From positions 44,006,420-44,070,419 of the forward strand of contig NC_044284.2 in NCBI RefSeq assembly GCF_004027225.2: a stretch of 64,000 bases of DNA, written 5' to 3'. The notes under the pieces are model-generated. The model had not been told where the DNA came from, ran no database searches, and saw only the letters and a list, made by a program, of their open reading frames with translations. This document shows, piece by piece, positions 12,901-25,510 of this stretch (its first letter is position 1; every line of letters begins with the position of its first letter). The DNA is from Strigops habroptila (lineage: Eukaryota > Chordata > Aves > Psittaciformes > Psittacidae). A program made the translations under genes and the position numbers.

Positions 12901-15900
12901 CACAGGGTAATGTGGGGTGTGGGTGCTCTCCCCGCAGAGCTCTGCCCTGACAGGTCAGTTCTGCAGAAATTCAAGCTGCAGGAGCCACTCTGCAATTAAT
13001 AAGTAACTGCTGTGCTTGGCTCTGGGCACTGGCTGTTGGGAGACGGTGGCCGGGCAGAGAGGCAGGAGGGGCTTTATTACAGCCATCCCTAACAAAGGAA
13101 GCAGCTCTTCAGGCGCAGCCATAGCAGTCAGCACGTCAGTGTCGGCACGGCCCCTGGCTTGCCAGCACAAAGGCTGGCCGGGCCCCCTGAGTAACTGCCT
13201 GCTCCCCTGTCTCAGGGTAGCTGCTCTCGGAGTGTGCGTGGACCTTGCAGAATGGTAACTAAAGATGCACCAGTTCCCTGCTTCCCACACAGGGCCCTGC
13301 CGGGGAGGGAATGCCTCTGTGGGAAGCTGTAGGATGGGCTGATTAGCATTAGCTTCTCCCTCAGGAAAATAGTGAGAGCTATAGAAAATTACCTGTGGGA
13401 GGGTGGGATGGGATGGGCTGAGGTCTTGGCCCCCTTGCTCTCACGCACCCTCAGCTTTGCTGGAGCTGCTGGGGCTCCTGCACAGTGCAGTGCTGGCATC
13501 TCGTGTGCATGTTCATGGGCAGATGCCTGCCTTGCAGGGAGCTGGATCTCAGCTGCTGTGGAACATGGGGATCCATGTGGATGTGCTTGCAAGGGTTGTG
13601 CCAGGGGTTTGTGCTGGCCAGCTGGGTACCCTGCTATCCCCGTGCCTGTGGGGAGCAGTGCTGCTCCTGGGGCTGCATGGGGTGGAGGCTTGGGGCTGGC
13701 AGGCAGCGCTCTGCAAGCCTGGCTGGTCCTCGGTGACTCTGGTGTCTGGTTTATGGAGCTCTGCACCCACATCTCAGGTCCCAGGTCTTGGGCAGAGGTC
13801 CTTGTGTTCCCGTCCTCCCTCACTGTCCCTGGTAGGAGCACAGAGGTGGGGAAAGGTGAAGTGATGGAACTGGAAAGGAAAGGCAAGGAAAGGCAGAGCA
13901 GGAATGCACAAGTGACAGGTAATGGAAAACCTGTCACTGCAATGTTGCAATCAAATGTGAGCCAGGAGCAAGTGCTGTGGTGCCACTTTTGGCTGTGGTG
14001 GCACCCATCACTCCGGTCAGTGGGCTGGGTGGCCCTGAAGCAACCAGGGAGGTGATGGTGGGGACAGGTCCTGGCATGCGGGTGGGGAGAGCTCTGCTAC
14101 CAGCCTGCCATGCACTTGCCCGTGGGGAGTGTCATGCTGTGGTCCCCAGGGAGGTCCCGAGCATCCTCTCCTGCTGCCGCCTCTGTTCACACTGTGTTGC
14201 CCAAAGCCCTGGCCCTGCCCCTGCTTGGATCTGGTTGTGCCCTGTGGCTGTGGGGAGCCATCAGGGTGGGGAGGTGAGGAGCCATGGAGCTGGAGAGGCA
14301 CTTAGGCATGGCTGCTCCGGCAGAGTCCTGCTCTTGCTGACACGGGCCAGGAAACTGTCTGACCCTCCTGACAGCGCTGCTGGCCAGAGATGGTATCTCA
14401 GTATGCAGGAGGAACACTCTGCGCTGGACCAGCGATTACCCAGGGAGGGGTTTTACTGATGTGCAACCCATTTCCTGGCTCTCTGCTGCTCCTCAGCATG
14501 CAGCAGGGTGAGAGGAGGGCTGCAGGCTGCTTTGATTCCTGCTGCTGGCCAGGGGTCCTGCTCGCAATGCCTGACAGCAAGGAAGAAGCTGATTTCTGAG
14601 GCTCAGCCTTGCTCAGTGCCTGGCAAGAAACACTGCTGATCTTTTCCCAACACAGCCACAGTCAAGCTGCCTGGCCTCAGAGCCAGAGGGATGCATCCCA
14701 TGTGGGCGCTACTTGCTGAAGTACAGCAGCCCTGTGGAAAATGGAGAGGGACTTGCTGGAGGTGGCCCCATGAACCAGAGCAGGAGGTTGAAGGCCCACG
14801 GCCAGGGAAGTGCCTGCAGTAGGTGAGGTTCTGTCGGCAGGGAAGCAGGGAGCGGCGGGGTGGATGGGAGCCATGCCACGCGTTAGGGCTGCAGCTGGAA
14901 ATCAAACTTTTGCTTGCACCCAAGAGGCTTGGCTATGTGGGGACTTGGGTCCTGGGGAAGACATTGGCTCTCTGCTCAGCTGGAAGCGACATCCTGGGAA
15001 ACAGGACCCCCTGCTTGGGGTATGCCTTGTCCCTGCTTTTCCTGCCCCGGCTGCGCTCCCTGGCAAGGCTGTACTGAGCTAGCTTTGTTGCACACTTGGA
15101 GGGAGCCCAGCAAGCGAGCGGCTCGGGACCGGAGGGCTTGCCTCGCCTTGCTGCGGGGGAGCTAAATATATATGTCTTGGCCAAAAATCTCAGTGTGGTG
15201 TAACCGTCAGCACCGGCTGTGTGATTAGGGAGAGGAGCTGCCTGGCTGCGTGCGGGGAGGGTAGGAGGGGATGGAGTGGGGGACGTGGAGTGGGGGACAT
15301 GGGCACAGATTCTTCCCAAGAGACCAGAGAGGCACCATGGATGGTGATACCATTGGACATGGCATGGCAGGAAAACCTCAAGCCATCCCTCTGCCTTTTC
15401 CATCTCCCAGGCACACTGCAGGCTGCCTGAGCACTTGGCTTTGTTTCCAGCCATTTACCAGGCTCCTTTCCCTGTGCTCATCTCTCTTATTCATTCCTTT
15501 GTGCATGTGAGTGCTCTGAAGTGCATCTGCGGTCAGTCTGACAGCATCCCTCTCCTCCAGGGGTGCCTGTCACTGGGTCCCTGAGGGGATTTGGCATCTT
15601 TATCGCCAGATTGGGCTTTGTTAGCCCTTCCCCACATCCTCCCAGGGCTGTGGTGGAATGGATGGGGCACAGCCCAGTCCTTTGCAGAGACGCGGCTGCA
15701 GCTACGTTTGCTTTTGCTGAATAAGCCTGTGGCTGGAAGCAGCACTGACGTCAGGCTATGGAAATACCTGTGCGAGGGCCTGGAGCTGGCTCAGTGCAAC
15801 CCCAGCGCTGGGGCTGGGAGGAGGGATGCTCCCTTCCAAAGCCAAAAAGATGCACCCACCTCCGGCCCACACCAGCTGCCTTGCCCAGGCACAGCAGGTA

Positions 15901-18900
15901 ATTGAGATGAGCCATGTTGTCTCTGGGGTGGGGCTGCTGCAGAGCTGGGGAGCAGACAGCCTCGGCAGTCCCCTTGGGCACTTTCCTGCTCTGCCCTCTC
16001 ATCTTACCTGGCACTGGTGGTGTCCCTTGTTGGCGTGGGCTGCACCCCCTGCACGGTGCAAATCCACGCCATGGCTGTGTCCTGTAGCTGGCCGTGTACC
16101 CGGCTGTGCCTCCACCTCTCCTCCACGGGGGCATTTCCCCCGGGGGAGAGGTTTATTATCGATGGGCACCTGGCGCCCACCCATGGTGAGACGGGTAACC
16201 CAGGGCAGGCAAACCCTGAGTTGTGCAAGTTTGGCAGAGGCCAGATTCCTGCAGGTGAGTACTCTGCCCTGTGCGGCGAGTGCTGCATGGCTGGTTTAAA
16301 TTTGGCAGGCTTGAGGGGATCACCTTGCTGCAGGCTGAGTGTGTCAGTGCAGGATGCAGCAAGCAGGGCAGGATGTGCGTGCATGCGGTGTGATGCTGAA
16401 TGGACACTGGCCCATCCCTTCTCGTCATGGCTCAACACAGTATGGCATGGCCACAGATTCTATGATTCTATGGCCTTCAGTGGTGGAGGCTGGGTGGGGT
16501 GTGACATCTGGCCAAGTGAAGCCTGCTCTGGAGGTCACTGCCATCCCATGCTCCCTGCACAGAGCTGGATGGAGCCCTGGTGCTGCTTCACCCCAGGCTG
16601 CAGTGCTGATGGTGGGGTGTCCCTGAGGGGTCTGCGGGTGTGGAGCAGGGCTCCCCCCAGCAGCTGCCCTGGGGTCTCTGCTGCAGTGGGAGGACGTGGC
16701 CAGAGACATCTCCTCTGAAGCTGATGCAGCGATGGAGCAGATGCGGCTGGGTGACAGGAAATCTGGGTGCAGTTGCTTTCTCTTCGCAGTGATTTATGGG
16801 GCAGCACAGCCACGGGCAGGACGTCACTGCCCTGGAAATGGGCTGGGGTGGCTCCAAGCTGCTTCCTCTGCTCGGCGCGAACAATGCTGCCTGGAAAGCC
16901 GTCCGGCTGTGCTGGCCCCAGCCGGGTCCCCCGGGAACCCTTGTTTGCAGCCAGAGGATGCCTGAGCAGCCTCTGCATGGCATTTCCACCCGCGGGCAAG
17001 GGGCAGCCTGAAGCACAGGGGCTGTCTCTGTGCCCTGGGAGCAGGATGGTGCACGAGTCACCTCCTCCCTCCTGCCTTGTCCCCTGCCAGGGACTGCGGG
17101 TGACAGCAAAGTCCTTCTTGCTCTGTGTGGCCTTGGCGGGGGGGTGTCTGCGTTGTCAGGGAGCAGCAGGGATTTACAGCTGCCTGAAATATTATGGAGG
17201 GGGGGATACAGGAGGGAGACCTCATCTTGCGGGGGCAGGAGGAGCTGGTGTGGGCTGTGGCCAGCTGTAATTGCAATGGCCTCTGGAAAACATCCGCCAG
17301 GAGTTTCCTCCCTGCTTTGTACCCGGGGCCACGGTGGTGCTGGGCCAAGGCGTTGGGGGGAGCTGGGGGTGATGCAGCCAAGGCACAGCCTGGCTGTGCA
17401 TCCGCTGTGACAAAGCCAAGAGCTCTCTGGCCCCAAGCCCCCACCTTGGCTTTCAGCCCATCATGCTCTGTTTCCCTCCCTGGTCGCGTGCTCCCTCCAC
17501 GTGCTTGCTTGGGGATGCTCATGGGGCTCCCCCCTGCACCCTGGTGCGATGGCTCCAGCTCTGTCCCCTCACTCTGCCCTCATCTGCCACTGGCTACCCT
17601 GCTTTGTGCCGAGGTTGATTTTGTGGGTGGTGAGGGCAGTTGTTTCAGCTTATCTTGGCCCTGTGGCATGCCCCAGACGCAGCTGTTTGCCTTGAGAGGA
17701 GGGTGGCTCTGGAAGCCAGGACCTGCCCTCAGGGAGCTCTTGACCCCCATCTTGATCTGCTGCAAACAGGTGACATTTGCTGCAGTCATCTGGGGAAAAA
17801 AGGGCTGGGAACTCCACCATTGCGGAGGAGGTCTTGTGGAGCAGGGCCGGCTCTGGTTGCGCTTTTATTTGCTTGTTAAATATTTTATTTGGCCCTTCTG
17901 ATTTAGTTTTACGGTGGCTTTAAGAGGATCATGCTGTTTTCCAGCTGTCTTCACACATGTGTGGGGAAAAGGAAAGGGGAACGGGAATCGGTGGGGGGCA
18001 CAGGGCAGGGACCAGCCCCCCAGGAGCTGGGAGGGAGAGGGGACAGCACAAGGCCAGGGATGCAGGACGAGGAGTGGCAGCCTGTGCTACCTCCCAGGTG
18101 CTGCTGGAGACGCACAGCTCGGGGCCAGCCCGAGGAGGTGCATTTGTGTAACAGGTCTTAAAGCAGTTTCCTTTCATGAATTTTCCCACTGATACTTTGA
18201 AACCATTTTCGGTGCCGGCAGCGAGTTGCTCTGCAGGTTCATGGCACTCCAGGGCAATGCAGCGATGGTGCCTGCGCACCCGTCTGCACGTCGTGCCTGC
18301 TCCCGGGCTGGGATGGGGATCACTCGCACACCCAGAGACAGGTGTTTTCCAGGGCCAAACATCCATCCTTGGTGGCACTGGAGGCTGGCTGCAGTCCCCT
18401 CCTCCCAGCTGCATGCAGGCCTGGGAGCAGCACCCGGGGCAGCTCCGGCTGAGGGCTGGAACTGGGGCTGAGGCTCCCTGGGGAGCCCAGGAGGCTGGGT
18501 GTGTGTGTGGAGGCATGACTAAACGGGTGGGGTGGGCATGGTAACACTAAATATTTGAATGGGAGCAGGGTCAGTCTGGGTAACATGGCGGGTAAAAATA
18601 GACGTAGGGAGTAGAAAGGAAAATGCTACCGTTGCTGGATTGGCGCGTGGGAAAGAGCATCCGTGGAATGGCAGAGCCGGTGCTCAGGGAGGCAGAGGCT
18701 GGGGGGTCCCGTGCCCGTGGCCTGAACAGAGCGGTCCCCGCAGCGTGGCTGATGTGCACAGCATGCCGATGAACAGCCCCCTCCAGCACAGCCCCCCTTG
18801 GCTTCCCCAGGGGCTTCAGCAGCAGCTGGGCAGTTGTTCACTGCTCTCTCGTATTCTGTGCAGCCGAGAAGGTGTCCTCCCTGGGCAAGGATTGGCACAA

Positions 18901-21900
18901 GTTCTGCCTGAAGTGTGAGCGCTGCAACAAGACCCTGACCCCAGGCGGGCATGCTGAGGTAAGAGCTGCTGGGGTGGATGGGGCGGGGGAGCTGTGCTGC
19001 CATGGGGCTGGTGGGCTGGTGGGCTCTCCAGCACCCCAGGGATGGAGAGTCCCAGGAATCTGGCAGGGACAGGTACCTGATGCCACGTGGATGGGTTGTC
19101 CCTGCAGCAAACAAGCCCAGGAGCACGCACTGTAGCTTCAAGTGCTGCTGTGACACATAGTGCTCAAGAGTTCTTGTGCACAGTCCTGGGCAAGCCACAG
19201 AGTGGTGCTGGCACCACGTGTTGTGGCCCAGCTGTGCCACCCCGGTGTGGGCTCGCAGGCAGCCTGTGGCAGAGCTCAGCGTGCCCTGGCAAGCACTTGA
19301 AGCTGCTCTGTGTGCCAGACAAGCTTGTTTGGGCATTGTGCTGACTTCAGTCATGCGGGAACTAAGAGCTCGCACTGCAGTGTGGTTAAAAACACCAAAA
19401 ATTGGGGAAGCACAGGTTGCTGTGATGGTACAAGCTCAGCACTGGTGCCCTGGGACTTACACTGGAGTGCGGTGCCACCGCAGCTGCTCAGCACTCAGGA
19501 TTGTGAGGGTGCCACGCTGGCGGTGGCAGGTGCTCAGGCCTGGGAGCAACTGTGTTTTTGTTGTGTGATGCCCCAGCGTGACACACGGTGCCCTGGGTTT
19601 AGCACAGTGCCTGTCATGCCAGTGTGTCACCAGCTCTTTAGCAGGGTTTTAGCATGCAGCACAGCTGGGAGCAGGCAGCAGCGGCAGGGACAGCCGTGCT
19701 GGTTGCCACCAGCCCGGGGGGGTGCAAGGTCCATCCTTCAGGGAGGACGATGGGGCTGCACGGGTAGCTCTGTGCTTTGGGCTGGGTCAACCCTGGGGGA
19801 TTTGCAGTTTCTCCATATAAGGCCAGATTCTGCTCCCGTGGGGACAACAGCCAAGGCCCCACCAACTGTGCCGGAAGCAGGATTTGGCCCTTCCCTGCTT
19901 TTTCTCCCTCCTTTCAAGCCAGTGTGTCCAGCCGCGTTGGAAAGGTGTCGCACAGAGACCAGCTAAATGTTTACCTCCCCCCGGCATAGTAACGCAGCGA
20001 GCGCACTGATGTTTATGCCTGGCTATGTTTTACAGCTGCCTGCTGCCAGCCCACTGCCTGCTCGCTCCCCAGCCTTGCCCCGGCTGCTCCCAGCCCTTGC
20101 CTTCGGCATAGCACCGCTTGGGGAGGCGAGGGAAGGGACATGGCTTCTGCCCAGCTACTGCCCTGCCACTTTGTGCAAGGCATCCTTGCCTTGCAGCAGA
20201 GGGGATGGAGGGCAGGAGCACAGGGCAGGAAGCAGGGCTGAGATGCTGAATGGAGCCGAGCAGGCGATGCGGTGGGTTCTTGCCTGGGTCCCAGTGGCTT
20301 TTCCACATGGGGCAGTGTGCGTGGTATCCCTGCTGGCCCCCTGCCCCAGCTACAAAGGCCCTTTCTTTTCTCCTGGACTCGGTTCCTGTTGGCCCATGAG
20401 AAATGCCTATAGGGAGCTCTGGGGCTTATTGCCCGCTTCATGCCTTCCTGTGATAAATCGCCCCCAGCTGATAGTGGGGCCAACAGCAGCTGGGCTGGGA
20501 CCAGTGCCCGCATGGGGCCTCTGATCTCAGACCAAGGCGAGGGGGAGGCAGAGCTTGGGGGTAGCCATAGTGCTCTGTGTGCCTAATAACGGCCTGGCTT
20601 GAGGCAAAGTGATACCTTACTGGGTGGCACATGGCTGGGCTAGGGCTTGGAGATGCCTCTCAGCTGAAGTGCCACAGGGTACTGGTGCTCCAGCCCCGCT
20701 TTATGGCATGTGCAGAAGAGCCAGAGCATTTGATGCAGGCAGAATCCTTGAGTGCTAGGGTTGGGTTGGGCTGTCGCTGGCAGACCCACAGACTGGGTGC
20801 ATTTTGGGGTGTAGGCATGGCCATGGTGGTCTCTGAACACCAGTGGGGATGGAAGTGATCCCAAGAGAACCATGGTCTCCACTTGGCACTCTAACACTCC
20901 CCTCTCTCTCCCCAGCATGATGGGAAGCCCTTCTGCCACAAGCCCTGCTACGCCACGCTGTTTGGCCCCAAAGGTAGGTCTGTGCTCTCCCCATACCTGT
21001 GTGGCTGTGCCCAGGGCTGCAGGAGGGGCCAGGTCCCCTCATCCCTGCTGGCAGGGAGCTGTGGCCCTGAAAATACTCCTGGAGCCAGGCTAGCACGGGC
21101 TAAGCATCAAGCCAGCACTTGCAGTCCCAACCCTGCCATCCCCTTGTGCAGAGGGAGAGCTGCTGGAGGGAGGGATCCGTCCTGACAGCTGTCCACTTTT
21201 TTATATTTATAAACCAAATTCCAATTCAAACAGAAGGTGGAGTTGCTCTCCCATTCCAGATGTGGCTGGAGAAAACCTGGGTCAGGAGAAAGCAGGCTGG
21301 GGCCAACATGCAGCGGTGATTGCAGTGGCCCTTTGGCTCAGTGGGGCTGGGGGAGGATGGAGACTCTGAGTGCTCCCAGACCACCGCAGCCTCTCTCTGC
21401 CCATCTGCAGGAGTGAACATTGGTGGTGCTGGGTCCTACATCTATGAGAAGCCGCAGATCGAGGGACAGACTGCACCGGGACCCATTGAGCACCCAGTGA
21501 AGGTGGAGGAGAGGAAGGTGAACGCTGCACCTCCCAAGGGGCCCAGCAAAGGTGAGGAGCAGGCAGGACTGGCAGCCTGGCCCCCCATTGTGGTGTTCAC
21601 TGTTTGGTGATGGTGCGGGGTGCAGGGTTTGTGTGTGGGGTCCTCTGCACTCGTATCCTGGCTGAGATGTCCCTCCACTTCCCATGCCCATGCTCTCTCT
21701 CCTTCCAGCTTCCAGTGTCACCACCTTCACTGGGGAGCCCAACATGTGCCCGCGCTGCGGCAAGAGAGTCTACTTTGGTAAGGTGGTGAGCGGGCAGTGG
21801 GTGCATGCCCCAGGATGGCATGGCCCCACAGTGCTGGGGCTCCATGCAGACCCCTGGGGCATGTAGAGGGACTGGGAGGGGTTTTGGCTCAGACATGAGG

Positions 21901-22807
21901 TTGGGGGCACAGAGGGATGTGCCCAAGAAGCCTGCAGCAATGCGTCCTCTTGGAGGAGCTCCTGGGTGCAGGGCTTCATCTGCATCATGTCCCCTGCTGT
22001 CACCTCCCAGGTGGGTGGTGTGGTCTTAGTAGCTGTCCTCCGCCACCCTCTGTCACCTGCAAGGCAGCAGAGGGGTGGGACAGACACGGGAGGCTGGGGT
22101 GCACAGGGCTATCTCAGGATTTTATATGCAGAGGTGATGTCCCCATGGGGCATGCTTCCCCTCAGAATGTGTGCAGAGGGGGTGGCGTGACCTCCCTCCT
22201 TGTCCCCACTCTAGCCGAGAAGGTGACTTCACTGGGGAAGGACTGGCACCGTCCCTGCCTACGCTGTGAGCGCTGCAGCAAGACACTGACCCCGGGGGGC
22301 CATGCTGAGGTAAGGATGTCCTGGCCCTGAGAGCCCCGGCAGCACACATAGGGGATGCCAGTGGGGCATGGCTGAGCTGTGCTGTGCCATGCTGGTGGGG
22401 CAGCCCCTGCCTTTGCAAGAGGGCAGGGGAGGGCTGGCAGGAGCAGCCTCTACAGCTGGGGGAAGTGCTGGGGGACAAGCCAGGACGACATGTCCTGGGG
22501 ACTGGCCTTTCCCTGGCCCCCCACCCCAGACATGTGCCTCTCTCTGCCTGCACAGCATGATGGACAGCCATACTGCCACAAGCCCTGCTACGGAATCCTC
22601 TTTGGGCCAAAGGGTGAGTGCCTGGGGGCATGTGGGATAGGGAGCTCGATGCTCATGCCACTGCCCAGAGGGGATATCTCCCTGGAGCATGCCGCCTTCC
22701 TGCTCAGGTCCTCACCCTCCTGCATCTCCCCCTGTGCAGGTGTGAACACCGGAGGTGTGGGAAGCTACATCTACGACAAAGACCCCGAAGTGAAGAACCA
22801 GCCCTAG
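9538..22807 (+). CDS. CRIP2: CRIP2, cysteine-rich protein 2, two LIM domains (spliced, complete)
   Basis: CDS = join(9538-9580, 18864-18958, 20916-20973, 21411-21551, 21709-21777, 22215-22309, 22556-22613, 22740-22807), 627 nt, 208 aa, the same length as human CRIP2. All introns are GT-AG and the frame is kept throughout. LIM1 has zinc ligands C5, C8, H26, C29, C32, C35, C53, C57; LIM2 has C126, C129, H147, C150, C153, C156, C174, C178; a linker of about 45 residues rich in P, E and K joins them. Each LIM is followed by the family's glycine-rich motif ([24 protein letters not shown]). LIM-only proteins are adaptors without enzymatic activity; CRIP2 is known from heart and vascular smooth muscle, in cytoplasm and nucleus. 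The start at 9538 has a strong Kozak context (GCCATGG) and begins the known protein, although the frame stays open upstream. CRIP1 follows about 9 kb downstream. Confidence 0.97.
9581..18863 (+). other. CRIP2: CRIP2 intron 1 (9,283 bp)
   Basis: This is by far the longest intron of the gene, running from GTGAGC to an acceptor ending TGTGCAG. It is GC-rich and holds no recognisable exon or second gene. Long first introns often carry enhancers, but I can show none here. A pair of ATTCTATG octamers at 16457-16472, the terminal repeat of CR1 elements, is the only repeat trace noticed. Confidence 0.85.
16457..16472 (+). repeat. Two ATTCTATG octamers, possible CR1 tail remnant
   Basis: ATTCTATGATTCTATG is the 3'-terminal octamer repeat of avian CR1 elements. 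The sequence upstream does not look like a CR1 body, so this may be a badly decayed insertion or chance. Confidence 0.35.
18864..18958 (+). CDS. CRIP2: CRIP2 coding exon 2
   Basis: 95 nt encoding residues 15-46 ([20 protein letters not shown] and on to GGHAE). It carries ligands H26, C29, C32 and C35 at the centre of LIM1. Acceptor TGTGCAG, donor GTAAGA. It has the same length and phases as CRIP2 exon 6 and CRIP1 exon 2. Confidence 0.96.
19813..19822 (+). promoter_or_regulatory. CRIP2: CArG box (SRF-type site) in CRIP2 intron 2
   Basis: CCATATAAGG is an exact match to CC(A/T)6GG. CRIP2 is a muscle-expressed gene, so an intronic SRF site is plausible. A single exact decamer of this kind can also occur by chance. 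Confidence 0.4.
20916..20973 (+). CDS. CRIP2: CRIP2 coding exon 3
   Basis: 58 nt encoding residues 47-65 ([19 protein letters not shown]) plus one base. It holds the last LIM1 ligands, C53 and C57. Acceptor CCCCAG, donor GTAGGT. Confidence 0.96.
21411..21551 (+). CDS. CRIP2: CRIP2 coding exon 4 (linker)
   Basis: 141 nt encoding the end of LIM1 ([19 protein letters not shown]) and the inter-domain linker rich in Pro, Glu and Lys. Acceptor CTGCAG, donor GTGAGG. This exon has no full counterpart in CRIP1. Confidence 0.95.
21709..21777 (+). CDS. CRIP2: CRIP2 coding exon 5
   Basis: 69 nt encoding [20 protein letters not shown] then VYF and one base. It starts LIM2 with C126 and C129. Acceptor CTTCCAG, donor GTAAGG. 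It ends in phase 1, exactly as exon 1 does. Confidence 0.95.
22215..22309 (+). CDS. CRIP2: CRIP2 coding exon 6
   Basis: 95 nt encoding residues 136-167 with ligands H147, C150, C153 and C156. The acceptor ends in CTCTAG and the donor is GTAAGG. It is the LIM2 counterpart of exon 2. Confidence 0.96.
22556..22613 (+). CDS. CRIP2: CRIP2 coding exon 7
   Basis: 58 nt encoding [19 protein letters not shown] plus one base, with ligands C174 and C178. Acceptor CACAG, donor GTGAGT. It is the LIM2 counterpart of exon 3. Confidence 0.96.
22740..22807 (+). CDS. CRIP2: CRIP2 coding exon 8 with stop
   Basis: 68 nt encoding [20 protein letters not shown] then QP and TAG at 22805-22807. Acceptor GTGCAG. 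Confidence 0.95.
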
Positions 22808-23925
22808 ACAGCATCCCCCTGCCCACCTGCCTGCTCTGTGCCCCTGTACTAACCTCCTGCTCACAGCTGGAGCAGACCCTCGCCAGGCTGGCCACGGAGC
22901 TGTGCTCTCTCTGCTGTCTCTACTCAGGGCAGGATGGCCCTGCCCCCCGGGTTATATATCATAGTCTCTAATATAAGCTTCAGTGTTTAAAGGTAGAAGG
23001 TATCTCTGATGGTTCCCAATGTGCTTTGCCCTCCTCAGCCTCCCACCAGTCCCCTGAGTGCAGGAGGCAGTGGGGGAGTGTGGGGATGTCACCATGTGTA
23101 GGGGACAGTGGGTGGCACCTGAGGGGCTGAAAGTGGGGGAGGGTGGTGGCAGGAGTCCCACCATGGGAGGGTGCTCCCTACTGCCCCCTGCACAGAGGGC
23201 GATGGAGCTGTGAAGGCGTCCCACAGCACTTGGGAAGGTTGGTGGTCAGGGCACCCAGCCCTGTTCCTTGCTAGCCACTGGGGAAATGCATGTCCCTGAG
23301 GGCTCTGGTCCATCTGGCAGCACTGCCCTTCTCCTGGCACTTCCCAGGCTCCATGCCCTGGTTCTCACTGTCCGTAGGGCCCATTGCCAACCCCAGCTGC
23401 TGTTGGGGTTGCAGGGTCTGGCACCTCCCTCCATCCCCACCCTTGCACTCCCAGGGCATCCCTCTATATCCACCCAGGCAGGTGCCCAACCCACTCTGTC
23501 AGCTGGTTTGGGCTGGTGGCCCCCCAACCTGGTCCTCCATGGTGGCAGAGCCCATGCTGGGGGGGCACCCAGTGGCCATGGGCTGCTCCCCACCTTCGGA
23601 GGGCAGAGCGCATTGGGCTGGCGGGTTGGCAACAGGATTCCCACCTGCTCCACAGAGCTGGAGATTTCTCGTTGTTGTTTATTTATAAGCAGTTGTAACT
23701 GTGCCCCTCGCTTTGGAGAATGACATGTGCCCCCCTGTCTCACCCATACCCCCCGCACACACCCAGCCCCACTGCTGCCCAGGAGGCTGGGGAGGGGGCT
23801 GGTGCAGGGGACCCACCAGGGTGGTGAGCCCTGGGGTGCCAGCACCCTGCTCTCTCCAGGCTCCCTGTGCTGCCACGGGGCTGACTTTTGTTATTTGCTG
23901 ACAATAAAGGTTTTGAGAGATGCGT
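22808..23925 (+). other. CRIP2: CRIP2 3' untranslated region
   Basis: About 1.1 kb runs from the stop codon to just beyond the AATAAA at 23903. It is mostly GC-rich, with two short AU-rich stretches (near 22950-22990, and a TTTATTTATA at about 23680). The exact cleavage site is inferred. Confidence 0.75.
23903..23908 (+). terminator. CRIP2: CRIP2 poly(A) signal AATAAA
   Basis: Canonical AATAAA followed by a GT-rich stretch (GGTTTTGAGAGATGCGTTGTG), as expected for cleavage about 15-25 nt downstream. It is the first canonical signal I noticed after the CRIP2 stop. Confidence 0.85.
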
Positions 23926-25224
23926 TGTGCAGCTCAGCTCTGGGTGGAGGTGGGGAAGCTGTGCGTGCCATACAGCATCCCTCTGGTCCTGGGACGGTGC
24001 AGGGACACTCCTGGGGCAAGACAGAGCAGCCTTAGCCCCAGCCAGGCTCAGGCTGCCCAGGCCAGACTGCCCTTGGTGCAGCACAACCCATGGTCACTCT
24101 CTGGGCTGTGAGCAGGATGGGCTTGTAGGAGTCTCTGCTGGCCCTGTGGCTGGGATGGGATCCTCCCTGGCTTTGCAGGGTGGAAAACTAATGGAGGGAT
24201 GTGACATAGCAGCTGACACTGTTCCCCCAGACTGGGTTTGTTGAGCAGGCGCAGTGCCTGAGCAGGGCTGTCAGTGGGAAAGCCCAGCCTGGAGGTAGAG
24301 GTGCAGGAATGCAGTGTGGAGGCATGAGGCACCCCCCCTAACCCGTGGGAGCTGCCATGTCCCCAGCCAGATACCAACCCTGCTGCCAGGCCTGGTTTTA
24401 GACATCCATCTATTCCCCCTAGGAGCTCGGTGTCTGGAAAACAAGGCACGGAGGCTGGGGCTGCCAAGGCAAACATTGGCTCTGGGAACCGCTGCTCTGG
24501 TTCGTCCCCTCTGGCAGGTTCTTGCAAGAGCCCCATTGGGCTGGCTGTGCCCCTCGGGGATGCAGGCACTCCACTGTTTTCTGGGGAAAACAGGGACCTG
24601 GTGCCCACCTGTAATGTCTTTCTTGTAGCAGCCTCAGGGCTGGAGCTGCTCCATCACTGTGCAGGAGAGGGGTGGTGGGCACCAGCCACAGCACCCAGCC
24701 TTGCTCCTCACCTGGGCATGGCTAGGAAACGCAGCGGGTACCACAGAACAGGAACATTGGCTCTGCCCATGCATCGTGCCTGCAGGGAGCATTCAGCCAG
24801 AGTGGCATCCCCCAGGCTCAGAGCAGTGGGTGCGGGAGTTGCTGGTGTTCCCTCTCCCAGCACTGATCCCAGCAGCATGCAGCCTTTTCCCAGGCACAAA
24901 GGGCTCGACAGTGGGTTCCCCGGCCAGGGAATGGGCTCTGTGTGTTTGTGTTTTAGTCGGGTTTCTATAGAGATGTGACCCCTCTGATGCTTTAGGGATC
25001 AAGGCTGCTGTGTGAATCAGAGTGGTGTCACTGCAGGCTCCTTCCCTGACCCACAGCAGAGCTGTGCCCTTGCAACCAAACTTTGCCAAATTTGCTCCAG
25101 TGGTGATGGGGGTCCCCATCTCTCATCTGGGATCTGATACAGCTGCTGGAGAAGCCCTTGTCACAAATCCAGCTCTTGCTGTAATCAATTATTTACCATC
25201 ATTAATTAATAAGCTTAATATGCC

Positions 25225-25510
25225 AGCCTTTTTGCTAGCCTGTGGCAATCCCCTGCAGCAGGGAGCTTCCCTGAAGGACTGCACAGGAACCACATCCAGC
25301 CTGGCCTTGAATGTCTCCAGGGATGGCACATCTACCACCTCTCTGGGCAACCTGTGCCAGTATTTTACCACCCTCACTGTAAAGAATTTGTTCCTCATGT
25401 CCAGCCTGAATCTCCCCTCGTCTAGTTTCAAACTGTTACCCCTCATCCTACCACAACAGGCCCTGTTAAAAGTCTCTCCCCAGGCCAAGTGCAAGCTCCC
25501 TCCCCAGCAC
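25225..25510 (-). mobile_element. CR1 LINE fragment (3' part of ORF2)
   Basis: On the minus strand the frame reads [20 protein letters not shown] followed by [19 protein letters not shown]. This is the hallmark C-terminal end of CR1 ORF2 (RLD-R--FF--RVV--WN-LP-EVV--PSLE-FK-RLD). The element is 5'-truncated and lacks the usual octamer tail, so it is an old, dead copy. Its ends are approximate. Confidence 0.85.
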
